Shown: positions 44,211-52,622 of the stretch, piece after piece | How positions within the stretch are numbered: the first letter of the stretch is position 1 | How the letters are laid out: each line of letters begins with the position of its first letter | DNA from: Paenalcaligenes sp050487225 | Lineage (GTDB): Bacteria > Pseudomonadota > Gammaproteobacteria > Burkholderiales > Burkholderiaceae_B | Reading direction: 5' to 3' | DNA: 64,000 bases | Assembly: GCF_050487225.1 (NCBI RefSeq) | Contig: NZ_JBKQGY010000002.1 | Location: forward strand, 310,001-374,000 | The notes under the pieces: model-generated | What the model was told of the DNA's origin: nothing | Database searches by the model: none | What the model saw: only the letters and a program-made list of their open reading frames with translations | Program-made: the position numbers and the translations under genes

Positions 44211-46993
44211 ACGTTTTTCCTCGCAACCTTTTTCGTTTCCTCAGTCGTCATTTTGGTGTAGAGATCAAACAATTTTTCCAACCGTTCGGTATCATTTTTA
44301 AAACGACGACCAATATAGATGCGCTCCAGCACTTCATCATTGCGTTCGTGGGCGGCACGGAGGTTGTCCGGCATGGTTTCGGGGTTGTAGAGATCGGCGA
44401 TGGTGGCAGGAAAATGCGCTTCGCGGGCCAACAGGATATCTTCGGCACAGCGGGTGAGATCAGCTTCATTCTTTTCAGTCAAAGTAGGAACAGGGAAAGT
44501 GTTCCAACCAAGGGTGTTGGAGTAGCGGTAGCGCGTTTCCAGCTTGCCACAGACTGTGGCGATCCAGACCAGATGCAGACGACTCGCAATCAGCGCCATA
44601 TTCCACAGCGGGGCATCGTAGAGAGCAAAGGCGCTCCCATAAACAATCGTAGGTTTGGGATACAGTGAAACGGGAAGAAAATCTCTATTCTCCGAAGAAT
44701 GAACAGGAAGCACAATTGCATAACTCTCGTTCCCAGTCTGACGAATCTCATCGAATTTATGAGGCGTCATCGCTGCCTTATTGGTTGCTTCCTTTTTACT
44801 GTTAAGACGCATTTCTTCAACAGCTTTAATCCGCTTATTGATCCCAGGAATTGATCGCGCCTCCTCCAAATCAGGACTGTTAATCCATAAGCAATAGCGC
44901 TGCAAGCCTTTAATTGATTCATTTGAACCGATAAACGGGCGAATAAAGCGATCGGCGTGCGGGCTCTCAGAGAGAAGATGTTCACGCTCATTAGATGAAA
45001 GCAGTAAATGACCTCCATCAACCGGATAGTTTCCTTTAACCATTTCAGCAAGTCGGCACAGTGAAACTCTAGAAGGGACTAGCGAGCGATAAGGACCGGG
45101 TATTAAATATGGATTTATTTCGTTGACTTCTGCAACGCTCGATACTCCGTCTATCCCAATAGAGAACAGTTTGCATGATCGGATTTTATGTTGAGTAATA
45201 CCCACAATGACAACTGTTACGCCAGCATTATGAGATGCAAGATTCGCCCACTTGAAACTCGTGTGTGCAAAATGAATCTTAACGCCCATGCTAAACAGTT
45301 CAGGCCAAATCAGTGGTACCTGTTGACCTTGGCATATCGAGTTGGTGGTCACGAATGCTGCTGCGGCTGAAGTATGACGACCATAGTCTGCGGCTTTAAA
45401 AAACCAGCCGCAGACATAATCCATTGCTTTCCAAGAGTCAAAGCGCCCCTCAAATAGAGCTTTCATATCCGCTTTATGCGTTTTTTCTTGTTCGCGGGTA
45501 CCAATGTAAGGTGGATTGCTGCATATATAGGTCTCCCCACCCTCATTCTCAAAATCAATCTGCGCTTGATCGAGCGGCGTTTCGAACAAATCATCAGCCA
45601 ACAATTTAACGCCCGTTCCAGTGGGAGGGCAGATAGCCAGCCAATCCAGCCGCAGTGCATTACCGCAGGTAATCCAGTTATCGGCACTTAACGGTAGAAA
45701 CTCGTTCAGCGCCAGCTGTTTGCCCCGGTACTGCACGTTGCATTGGTACTCAGCAATAATGAGCGCCAGCCGGGCGATTTCAGCCGAAAAGTTGCGTAGC
45801 TCTATACCCCGATAGTTGGTCAACGGAATATCTGTAGGCCGATCACGCTCACCCCGACGATAATTGATTTCTGCTTCGATCTCCCGCATCTGTTTATAGG
45901 CAATCACCAGGAAGTTGCCCGAGCCGCAGGCTGGGTCGAACACCCGAATGCGCGCCATACGGTTACGCAGGTTGAGCAACTTACGGGAGTTCTCCCCAGC
46001 TTCTTCCAACTTTGCGCGGAGATCATCCAGGAACAGCGGGTTCAGTACCTTGAGAATATTGGGCACGCTGGTGTAGTGCATGCCCAGTGCGCCGCGCTCT
46101 TCATCATCGGCTACTGCCTGGATCATGGAGCCGAAAATATCCGGGTTGATCTGCGTCCAGTCCAAGCCGCCAATGTGCAGCAGATAGGAACGGGCAATCC
46201 TGCTGAACATCGGTACTGCCGTGCTGCCAGAAAATAGCCCGCCATTCACGTAAGGAAACTCATCCGCCCAACGTGGAATAGTCACAGCCGCACGTTCGGC
46301 TTGTTTGGTATTCATGGCGCGGAATATTTCGCTGATCACCTCATGGGTGTTTACTGAGTCCCGCGCGCTCATTTGCGCCACGGTGTCGGTAAACAGGCTG
46401 CTGCCGCTAAAGATGTCAGTATCTTCGGCAAAGAAGCAAAAAATCAGCCGCGCCATAAAGTGGTTCATTTCATGGCGCTGTTCTTCTGTTCCCCAAGTGG
46501 GGTTGTCCTTCAGCAGCTCCACATACAACCGATTCAGGCGGCTGGTAGCGCGGATATCAAACGAGCTATCGCGCAGCTGCTTGACGGTGGTGATGCCCGC
46601 CAATGGCAGGAAGAAGCCAAAGTGATCTGGAAAGGCCTGGTAACTACAAGCGACGGTTTCTCCGGTGTCCAAATCCTCGGCTTCGAAACTCTCGCCGTCG
46701 GTGGCCAGAATAAAGCGGGCTTTAGCTCGGCTGGTGGCTGGGCTGGCTTTAAGTGCCGTCAGCATTTTCGCGACGCTACCCGCTTCAGCCACGGCAATGT
46801 GGATATTGTTGGTCTGTAAAACGCCACCCAGGTCAGATTTGTTAGAGGTGCCTGAACGCAGTCGTTTGATGGTGGTGGCCTTATTACCAAAGGCCTCCAG
46901 AAAAGCATAGGCAAACTCAGCCGGGTCAAAGGGCTGAAGTGCTAAGTCTGAAATGGCCTGTTCGATTTCTACTGCGTTCATGTTTCTTCTCAT
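44207..46993 (-). CDS. MmeI-like class I DNA methyltransferase
   Basis: A 928-residue protein with the length of MmeI-type enzymes (919). The SAM site VFDPACGSGNFLVIAYKQM is at about 350 and the catalytic NPPY in YICSNPPYIGTRE at about 485, so it is an amino-methyltransferase, probably N6-adenine. GALGMHYTSVPNILKVLNP and a C-terminal target-recognition region fit the MmeI group. The N-terminal 150 residues keep AEFAYAFLEAFGNKATTIKRL but I see no D-x-E-x-K nuclease motif, so cleavage may have passed to another gene. The ATG at 46993 overlaps the recombinase stop (ATGA); a second ATG at 46981 is possible. Confidence 0.87.
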   Translation of the reverse strand: MRRNMNAVEIEQAISDLALQPFDPAEFAYAFLEAFGNKATTIKRLRSGTSNKSDLGGVLQTNNIHIAVAEAGSVAKMLTALKASPATSRAKARFILATDGESFEAEDLDTGETVACSYQAFPDHFGFFLPLAGITTVKQLRDSSFDIRATSRLNRLYVELLKDNPTWGTEEQRHEMNHFMARLIFCFFAEDTDIFSGSSLFTDTVAQMSARDSVNTHEVISEIFRAMNTKQAERAAVTIPRWADEFPYVNGGLFSGSTAVPMFSRIARSYLLHIGGLDWTQINPDIFGSMIQAVADDEERGALGMHYTSVPNILKVLNPLFLDDLRAKLEEAGENSRKLLNLRNRMARIRVFDPACGSGNFLVIAYKQMREIEAEINYRRGERDRPTDIPLTNYRGIELRNFSAEIARLALIIAEYQCNVQYRGKQLALNEFLPLSADNWITCGNALRLDWLAICPPTGTGVKLLADDLFETPLDQAQIDFENEGGETYICSNPPYIGTREQEKTHKADMKALFEGRFDSWKAMDYVCGWFFKAADYGRHTSAAAAFVTTNSICQGQQVPLIWPELFSMGVKIHFAHTSFKWANLASHNAGVTVVIVGITQHKIRSCKLFSIGIDGVSSVAEVNEINPYLIPGPYRSLVPSRVSLCRLAEMVKGNYPVDGGHLLLSSNEREHLLSESPHADRFIRPFIGSNESIKGLQRYCLWINSPDLEEARSIPGINKRIKAVEEMRLNSKKEATNKAAMTPHKFDEIRQTGNESYAIVLPVHSSENRDFLPVSLYPKPTIVYGSAFALYDAPLWNMALIASRLHLVWIATVCGKLETRYRYSNTLGWNTFPVPTLTEKNEADLTRCAEDILLAREAHFPATIADLYNPETMPDNLRAAHERNDEVLERIYIGRRFKNDTERLEKLFDLYTKMTTEETKKVARKNV

Positions 46994-47595
46994 GGCGTTG
47001 TTGCGCTTGCGTCCATTTGATCGCTGCCTGAGACAGCCGCGCCGCGAGGCGCCACTTTGTAAAGGGTTGTTCGGGAAACCTTGTAGCGTTCTGCAATTTG
47101 GGTGACCGGGATACTCGGATCAGCCATGAGCCGCTTGATTTCCTTAATTTGTCGGGCATCCAATTTCGGTTTACGTCCTCCTGATCGCCCACGCGCGCGG
47201 GCGGCAATCAGGCCCGCCTGCGTTCGCTCGCGAATCAGGTTGCGCTCGAACTCTGCCAGTGCGGCAAAAACATGAAACACAAGTTTTCCGGCAGCACTCG
47301 CTGTCTCGATCTTCTCGGTGATGCTCTCGAAGCCAATACCTTTGTCTTCTAGCTCTGCAACGATACGCACCAGGTCAGGCAAGCTGCGCCCAAGCCGATC
47401 CAGTCGCCACACAACCAAAGTATCACCCGCTCGCAACGCCTTCAGACAATGGTTCAGCTCCGGGCGGCCAGCGGCTTTGCCGCTCGCCATCTCTTCATAG
47501 ATCGCCTGAACCCCTGACAATTGCAGTGCGTCGCGCTGCAAATCCAGGTTCTGGTCATCCGTCGAAACACGGGCATAACCGATCCGTTGATTCAT
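46990..47595 (-). CDS. Serine recombinase (resolvase/invertase), first gene of the defence operon
   Basis: A 201-residue small serine recombinase. The catalytic Ser is at position 11 (IGYARVSTDDQNLDLQRDAL), followed by VVWRLDRLGRSL with the conserved arginines and FERNLIRERTQAGL for the E-helix. A C-terminal helix-turn-helix (PVTQIAERYKVSRTTLYKV) binds DNA. It is coupled to the methyltransferase through a 4-base overlap. It may have served for insertion or inversion of the unit, or for regulation. A perfect 21-bp inverted repeat lies about 80 bases upstream of its start. Confidence 0.92.
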   Translation of the reverse strand: MNQRIGYARVSTDDQNLDLQRDALQLSGVQAIYEEMASGKAAGRPELNHCLKALRAGDTLVVWRLDRLGRSLPDLVRIVAELEDKGIGFESITEKIETASAAGKLVFHVFAALAEFERNLIRERTQAGLIAARARGRSGGRKPKLDARQIKEIKRLMADPSIPVTQIAERYKVSRTTLYKVAPRGAAVSGSDQMDASATTP

Positions 47596-47671
47596 TAACA
47601 GTTTCCGGACGATGAAAAATTGATGGGAATTTTAACAGTTTGATAGCCAGAGCGGCAGTGCTTAGGCAAGA

Positions 47672-47717
47672 TTTCTCTAGTGTTCAGAAAACCACCGTTT
47701 TCTGAACACTAGAGAAA
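47672..47717. repeat. Perfect 21-bp inverted repeat with 4-nt loop
   Basis: The arms are 47672-47692 and 47697-47717, exact reverse complements, joined by CACC. The core reads CTAGTGTTCAGAAAAC. There is no T run of terminator type after it on either side beyond AGAAACCCCTCTTT. It lies 77 bases before the recombinase start codon and near the possible seam between defence and tail parts of the island. Candidate roles: recombinase site, remnant of two abutting transposon ends, or a very stable hairpin. Confidence 0.85.
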
Positions 47718-47822
47718 CCCCTCTTTCGGTTTTTAGCAAGCCATAGCAATTTATTCCCTGCACTCCCCCCCCTTACAACAACAGACGAACACTATATTCA
47801 AGAAATTTTCAGACATATATCA

Positions 47823-47881
47823 CCTTGATGAGAGCGAGCAAAGGCTTGCTCATATGCCGTTTACCTACATCAAGGATCTCT
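47823..47881 (+). promoter_or_regulatory. Structured leader of the zinc-ribbon/glycine-zipper gene (copy 1)
   Basis: CCTTGAT (47823-47829) can pair with ATCAAGG (47869-47875), which includes the ribosome-binding site AAGGA. Between them is a second hairpin, GAGCAA (47836-47841) with TTGCTC (47846-47851). The distance between the outer arms is 39 bases, identical to the leader at 60253-60305, where the outer arms are the same and the inner stem has other, still complementary, bases. The outer stem would hide the ribosome-binding site. Confidence 0.6.
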
Positions 47882-48256
47882 ATGTCTGATCAGTTCACTA
47901 ATGATGAGCAGTGTGCTCATCGCGCCAAGCAGCCTATCCGCTGCCCAGCCTGCGGCTCTTCTTCTATTCACACTAAAAACCATGCTCAAAAGCTCGGCGG
48001 TACGCTAGGTGCAGGCATGGGAGTAGTAAGTAGCTTATCTAGCGCAGCTCAGGGAGCCAGTAGTGGTGCAACACTGGCTTTTCGCTTTACCCCATCTACA
48101 CAACCTCTTACTCGCATCTCAGCAGCCGTACTCGGAGCCCTCATCGGTGGAGCAATAGGCTGCGCTACCGGTGCTGCTTTTGGACAAGCAATTGATAACA
48201 CCATTTTAAACAACCACCAGTGTTTACGTTGTCATCACTCATTTCAAACCAGCTAA
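47882..48256 (+). CDS. Zinc-ribbon and glycine-zipper membrane protein (copy 1)
   Basis: A 124-residue protein. The ATG at 47882 follows AAGGA. It has CPACGSSS near the N terminus and CLRCHHSF near the C terminus, together a four-cysteine zinc ribbon split by about 80 residues. Between them is a Gly/Ala-rich stretch with GALIGGAIGCATGAAFGQ, a glycine-zipper pattern of membrane-inserting hairpins. A paralogue lies at 60313-60684, with the same NTxLNNxxCLRCxHSF end. I do not know the function; its neighbours (DUF932, yqaJ, radC) are those of integrative elements. Confidence 0.72.
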   Translation: MSDQFTNDEQCAHRAKQPIRCPACGSSSIHTKNHAQKLGGTLGAGMGVVSSLSSAAQGASSGATLAFRFTPSTQPLTRISAAVLGALIGGAIGCATGAAFGQAIDNTILNNHQCLRCHHSFQTS

Positions 48257-48275
48257 TACCTACAGGAAAGTCACA

Positions 48276-49235
48276 ATGTCACATCACGTTGAACAGATGG
48301 CCTATGTAGGCCAAACACCTTGGCATGGCTTAGGCAATCAATTGTCAGCCAATCAACCTATTGAGGTCTGGCAACAGCAAGCTGGTATGGACTGGAGCAT
48401 TAAAGAGGCACCAGTGCAGTTTGTAGATACTGTTGATGACACCCAAAGCCGTTTGATTACCTTTCCCCAGAATAAAGTCTTGTACCGTTCTGATACCAAT
48501 ACCCCATTATCGGTGGTTAGCCAACGTTATCAGGTCGTACAGCCTCGTGAGATTCTGGAGTTTTACCGAGATCTCACCGAGGTATCAGGTTTTCAGTTGG
48601 AAACAGCCGGTGTATTAAAAGGTGGCCGTAAGGTATGGGCACTGGCTCGTACTGGTCACTCAGCCACTTTGCAAGGCAACGACGTTACTAACGCCTACGT
48701 GCTGTTAGCCACAGCCTGCGATGGCACACTGGCGACCACCGCACAATTTACAGCGATTCGGGTAGTCTGCAACAACACGTTAGCCGTTGCATTAGATAAT
48801 AGCCAAGGAGCCGTTAAAGTTCCGCACAGTACCACCTTTGATGCTCAAGCGGTAAAACAGCAATTAGGGATTTCTGTCTCTAGTTGGGATAGCTTTATGT
48901 ATCGCATGAAGCAATTGAGTGAACGCAAAGTGAAACACGCTGAAGCAGAGCAATTCTTCAGGCTGCTCTTCTCGGGTAGCAAGCAGTCAATCACACAAGC
49001 ACCGAATGAACATGCCATGCGTAAGACGCTTAGTATCTATAACGGTCAAGGCCGTGGTGCAGAGTTAGGATCGGCCAAAGGTACGGCACTGGGGTTACTT
49101 AACTCGGTCACAGAGTTTGTGGATCATGAACGCCGAGCCCGTAACAGTGACTACCGCTTGGATTCCGCCTGGTTCGGACAAGGCGCCATACTTAAACAAA
49201 GTGCCTTAGAGCAAACGTTACTCATGCTCGCTTAA
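48276..49235 (+). CDS. DUF932 family protein
   Basis: A 319-residue protein matching DUF932 (phage/plasmid-like, TIGR03299): HHVEQMAYVGQTPWHGLGN, LSVVSQRYQVVQPREILEFY, NAYVLLATACDGT, TAIRVVCNNTLAVAL. Such proteins are regular members of integrative elements and plasmids and resemble the annealing protein fold in part, but their role is not settled. It follows the glycine-zipper gene by 19 bases and shares its transcript. A strong hairpin follows. Confidence 0.92.
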   Translation: MSHHVEQMAYVGQTPWHGLGNQLSANQPIEVWQQQAGMDWSIKEAPVQFVDTVDDTQSRLITFPQNKVLYRSDTNTPLSVVSQRYQVVQPREILEFYRDLTEVSGFQLETAGVLKGGRKVWALARTGHSATLQGNDVTNAYVLLATACDGTLATTAQFTAIRVVCNNTLAVALDNSQGAVKVPHSTTFDAQAVKQQLGISVSSWDSFMYRMKQLSERKVKHAEAEQFFRLLFSGSKQSITQAPNEHAMRKTLSIYNGQGRGAELGSAKGTALGLLNSVTEFVDHERRARNSDYRLDSAWFGQGAILKQSALEQTLLMLA

Positions 49236-49263
49236 CACCATCCTCCTTTTCTACGATTACAGC

Positions 49264-49298
49264 ATAAGGCCCAGCGACTTCATTACGCTGGGTCTTAT
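49264..49298 (+). terminator. Hairpin after the DUF932 gene
   Basis: ATAAGGCCCAGCG (49264-49276) pairs with CGCTGGGTCTTAT (49286-49298) with one G-T pair. No long T run, but it sits 28 bases after the stop. Confidence 0.6.
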
Positions 49299-49370
49299 GT
49301 TATTTATGAAATCAAGTCGTGTTTTCAGCTAACAAGCAGAAAAATCACTTATAAAGTTGGTTGACGTTTT

Positions 49371-49652
49371 CTAAGGCTTAGAGTTTTGTGGTTTTCTTTG
49401 AACGATAGGCTTAGAAACCACCACATCCAAAACCATCATAAGCTCTGAAGGTAGCACTCCAAGCGCTTTACTAAGAGCAATGATGTTCATTAGTGAAATA
49501 TTCTTCTCACCTCTTTCAACCGTACCGAGATAGCCAGGATGCAGCTCCGCTGCTGCCGCGAGCTCTTCTTGCGTCATGCCCGCAGCAATACGATAAGCCT
49601 TCACTGCCTGCCCGAAAGAGGCAAGTGATCTGTCCGTGTGTTTAGGGCGCAT
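49371..49652 (-). CDS. XRE-family transcriptional regulator
   Basis: A 93-residue protein with a single helix-turn-helix (FGQAVKAYRIAAGMTQEELA, ELHPGYLGTVERGEKNISLMNIIALSKALG). The start is taken as the ATG at 49652, because the 14 codons before it (rich in Trp) do not fit the family. It is divergent from the small membrane and secreted genes that follow and may repress them. The intergenic region has several TTATA/TATAA elements. Confidence 0.87.
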   Translation of the reverse strand: MRPKHTDRSLASFGQAVKAYRIAAGMTQEELAAAAELHPGYLGTVERGEKNISLMNIIALSKALGVLPSELMMVLDVVVSKPIVQRKPQNSKP

Positions 49653-49810
49653 GGTCTCTTGCTCATACAAAACACCATCCCACCAAAACCACACTTATAG
49701 GTAAAGAACTTATAAGTTAGGTTAATATCCAAAAAGAGCCTATCAGGACGTCGAAGTAATCACACACAATCATCCTCTTATAAACCCATCACTTCTCTCA
49801 CTTATTCAAT

Positions 49811-50170
49811 ATGAATACTTCCACAGAAATCAAACAAGTCAACAACACCTGGATCTGGATTCTTGCATTTGCACCAATAATAGGAAAACTCTTAGAGTAC
49901 GCCGCCGCAATTATGTTTTCCGATAACGAAAGAGAGTTTCTGATCTCAATGACAGACAGCCATTACTGGTATATCACGGTAATACTTAACGTTCTCATTA
50001 GCTACATAGATGAGAAGAAAATCAAAAACAGTGGTATAGATACCGATACGTTCGGTAAATTGTTCTTTATTATCCCTGTTTACTTATGGAAACGAGCTGA
50101 AGCGCTATCACCAAATAAAAACTATTTCTGGACCTGGATAGCAAGCTTTGTAATTTCATTCTTTTTATAA
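49811..50170 (+). CDS. Small integral membrane protein
   Basis: A 119-residue protein with about three hydrophobic helices (TWIWILAFAPIIGKLLEYA, YWYITVILNVLISYI, FWTWIASFVISFFL). The central part has FGKLFFIIPVYLWKRAEAL. I do not recognise a family. Base composition is AT-rich compared with the flanking genes. It is followed after 12 bases by a small secreted-protein gene. Confidence 0.6.
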   Translation: MNTSTEIKQVNNTWIWILAFAPIIGKLLEYAAAIMFSDNEREFLISMTDSHYWYITVILNVLISYIDEKKIKNSGIDTDTFGKLFFIIPVYLWKRAEALSPNKNYFWTWIASFVISFFL

Positions 50171-50182
50171 AGGGAAATTAAA

Positions 50183-50539
50183 ATGACAAAATCAAAGAAA
50201 ATAGCTATCGGGATCTTAGCTGCTGTTGTTGCATTGATGACAATTGGTGCTTTTGCAGAAGATGGTCCAGCGATTGAACTTGAGCAATCAAAGATATACA
50301 ACAGCTATTACCGCTTCTACCAAGATGTTCTAGATATCAAAAACACTGGCGAAAAACCTGTTGTCCTCAAACTTAAAGGCGTTACACCTAGTGAGTGCAA
50401 AATACACAGCATCTTGGGAGCTAACAACTCTTTTTCAATCGACCCTGGTCAGTCAATGATTTATCACATTAACGGTTGTGATCGCTTACTAGAAGCAACG
50501 GTGGCTGTCGATGGTCAAGATTATGTTTATAAGTTTTAA
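50183..50539 (+). CDS. Small secreted or membrane-anchored protein
   Basis: A 118-residue protein with an N-terminal hydrophobic segment (IAIGILAAVVALMTIGAFA). The rest is beta-rich, with two cysteines (SECKI and NGCDR). Function unknown. AGGGAAATTAAAATG gives its ribosome-binding site. Its secondary structure and two cysteines are similar in style to the next protein, with which it may share origin. Confidence 0.6.
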   Translation: MTKSKKIAIGILAAVVALMTIGAFAEDGPAIELEQSKIYNSYYRFYQDVLDIKNTGEKPVVLKLKGVTPSECKIHSILGANNSFSIDPGQSMIYHINGCDRLLEATVAVDGQDYVYKF

Positions 50540-50599
50540 ATAAACTACCATAGGTCTCTGGTTCTCTATCTACCTTAATCTCCATTTTAGGGGTAACCC

Positions 50600-51013
50600 A
50601 TGAAAACAAGCTCTCTGCTCTCTATTGCTGTTGTCGGTCTGTCTCTGTTTTCCAGTTCCACATTCGCACAACAAGCAACCGTTCACACCGATGAACAAAA
50701 CAACCGTACTGTATTAAAAATCCCAGACAAAGGTGATGTGTACATCAACGACCAAGTTGACTACCCAACCATCATGTTCCAATTTCAACAATACGGTGTT
50801 GGTGTGTACGTGGTAAATGGCTCCCATGGCACCTCTTGCGAAGACAATATCTACGTTGTAAAAGCTGGGACCTCCAAGTACAACGTTTCCCGTGTTGAAG
50901 GCTGCTACTTCCCAAGCTACAGCTTTGCTATTGAGGATGGTCAAAAAGCGGTACTAACTTTTAAAGGTCCAAGTGGTGCACCGAAAGTGTTCAATGTAGA
51001 CCTTATTGAGTAA
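50600..51013 (+). CDS. Small secreted protein
   Basis: A 137-residue protein with a clear signal peptide (SIAVVGLSLFSSSTFAQ). The mature part is beta-rich with two cysteines (TSCEDN and EGCYFP) that could form a disulfide, and resembles in layout the preceding gene product (IxxG-C-pattern near residues 75-105). Function unknown. It has its own ribosome-binding site (TTTTAGGGGTAACCC region). Genes 49811-51013 form a small same-direction group opposite an XRE gene. Confidence 0.62.
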   Translation: MKTSSLLSIAVVGLSLFSSSTFAQQATVHTDEQNNRTVLKIPDKGDVYINDQVDYPTIMFQFQQYGVGVYVVNGSHGTSCEDNIYVVKAGTSKYNVSRVEGCYFPSYSFAIEDGQKAVLTFKGPSGAPKVFNVDLIE

Positions 51014-51518
51014 CGGTTTGCTGCGACATAGTGAGTGAGCCTATTGTGTTTGAGTAGGCTCACTACTAACAATATAACTGTTCACCATTGGCCGCATTGT
51101 TTGTTCAATTTCTCAACGCTCCCAGCCCCTTTCCTCCTCCCCAAAACCACCTTCTCTCTCCCACCTTCCACACCTCATTCCCACCAAACTGACCGAACCT
51201 TGTGCAATTGCACGCAACGTATAGCCGCTGCTGTTATAGGGGCAACTAGTAGTGCTCCGTTAGATTGTGCCTTGGCAAGCATAAAAGCAAACCTGCCTTA
51301 CGCATGTGTAGTGGAGCTGCACTCAGTCTCGTTTCAACACTACAGCTTTACACAATGATCCTTGCCTACGTTTCAGCCACGCTTACTTGATACCGACACT
51401 ACTGTCGCGTGATGTATAGCACTACGCTGCTTAATCATCAGAACGACTAAGCCAGTGCCTTAATAGTGCGTAATGAATACTTACGTACCACCTCTACACT
51501 TCACAACGTTTACAAACC
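51014..51518. other. Gene-free stretch with possible glycine-zipper remnant
   Basis: No intact gene is seen. Around 51205-51250 one frame reads CTQRIAAAVIGAT, similar to QAQRICGAIGAISGAT of the paralogue at 60313, which suggests a decayed third copy. At about 51417-51432 AGCACTACGCTGCTTAA resembles AGCACTACGCAGCTTGA near 60745, a sign of duplicated tail DNA. Confidence 0.35.
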
Positions 51519-51549
51519 ATAAGCCCGATGGGAAACCATTGGGCTTTAT
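51519..51549 (+). terminator. Terminator-like hairpin just before yqaJ
   Basis: AAGCCCGATGG and CCATTGGGCTT pair around GAAA, directly followed by TTATG and, 8 bases later, the ribosome-binding site AGGAGCT of the yqaJ-like gene. It lies in the leader and not after a gene, so attenuation is possible. Confidence 0.55.
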
Positions 51550-51569
51550 GCTTTCTAGGAGCTCTTCAG

Positions 51570-52417
51570 ATGAATATCGCTACCGCTCGCGTCATCGAAC
51601 GCGCTAACCGTCCCGCCTTACGACTCATCAACACCAAAGACCTTGACCGCGCCGAGTGGTTATCTGTCCGCAAAAACGGTATCGGAAGCAGTGATGCTGC
51701 CGCAGCCGTTGGACTCAACCCGTATCAATCCCCACTGGAGCTTTGGCTAATTAAAACAGGACGTGATCAAGACTTAATAAAACCCAACCCAGACGATACA
51801 ACCTCTCCTGTTTATTGGGGCTGCTTACTGGAGCCCATTGTGGCGGCTTCCTATACGAAACAAACAGGACGTCGCGTGCGCAAAGTAAATGCTGTACTAC
51901 AGCATCCTGATCCAGACAAAGCCTGGATGCTCGCCAACATTGATAGAGAGGTAATCGGAGCGCCTGACGTGCAAATCTTGGAATGTAAAACCGCTGGTGA
52001 GTTTGGTGCTCGTCTGTGGCGTGATGGTGTGCTGGAATATGTTCAGTTATAGATACAGCACCAGCTCGCTGTGACGGGTAAACAAGCTGCGGATGTAGCC
52101 GTCTTGTTGTGTGGCCAGTACATCGCACTCATCGCGATGAACGTTTGATTGAGCGCCTCATTGCATTGAAAGCACGGTTTTGGCACTACGTCACAACGGA
52201 TACGCCACCACCTACAGACGGCTCCAATTCTGCCGCCGTAGATAGCGGCAAACAGGTGGGCTTTAGCCAAGACAGTCAGATGTCTGCACTGTTTACGGAT
52301 TTGCAAGAGGCTCGGTTCCATGCTGATAAATATAAAGCCTTAGAGGAACAGTACAAGCTGAAAATTCAGAAGTCTATGGCGACGCAGCTAGGGCTGTCTT
52401 TGAAACGGGCTCGGTGA
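51570..52417 (+). pseudogene. yqaJ: YqaJ-like viral recombinase/exonuclease, broken
   Basis: A lambda-exonuclease-like YqaJ protein starts at the ATG at 51570 (AGGAGCT upstream) and shows ADWLSVRKNGIGSSDAAA-type family start (EWLSVRKNGIGSSDAAAAVG), GCLLEPIVAASY, and the catalytic region MLANIDREV with VQILECKTAG. The frame stops at a TAG at 52050-52052, exactly where YVQLQ usually continues. The following codons still read IQHQLAVTGKQAADVAVLL, then a frameshift near 52100-52125 moves the homology to another frame (RDERLIERLIALKARFW up to 52417). The gene is therefore inactive unless the TAG and the shift are bypassed. Confidence 0.85.
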
Positions 52418-52579
52418 CTTAGAAAAGTAGCAAAGACAGCACTGTGTTCGATAGCAAACGCTTGCTAAGTGAGCAACCTGAACTACTCCATCAGTTCAGC
52501 CTAACTCGTCCAGGCAGTAAACGTTTCACAATCAATGCTTAGTCGCCTCTTAGCCCCCATTACTCTCATCCGTATAGAT

Positions 52580-52603
52580 GCCGCTCATTAGGAGCGGCGT
52601 TTT
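52580..52603 (+). terminator. Terminator-like hairpin before the radC remnant
   Basis: GCCGCTC and GAGCGGC pair around ATTAG, followed by GTTTT. It lies 20 bases before the radC-like start codon, the same arrangement as at 60988 and 61576. Confidence 0.65.
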
Positions 52604-52622
52604 GCATTATCAAGAAATCCCC

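Noticed and set aside
51035..51358. 107-codon frame as a real gene
   Set aside because: No ribosome-binding site and low-complexity start; only a short part resembles the glycine-zipper protein, so at most a remnant.
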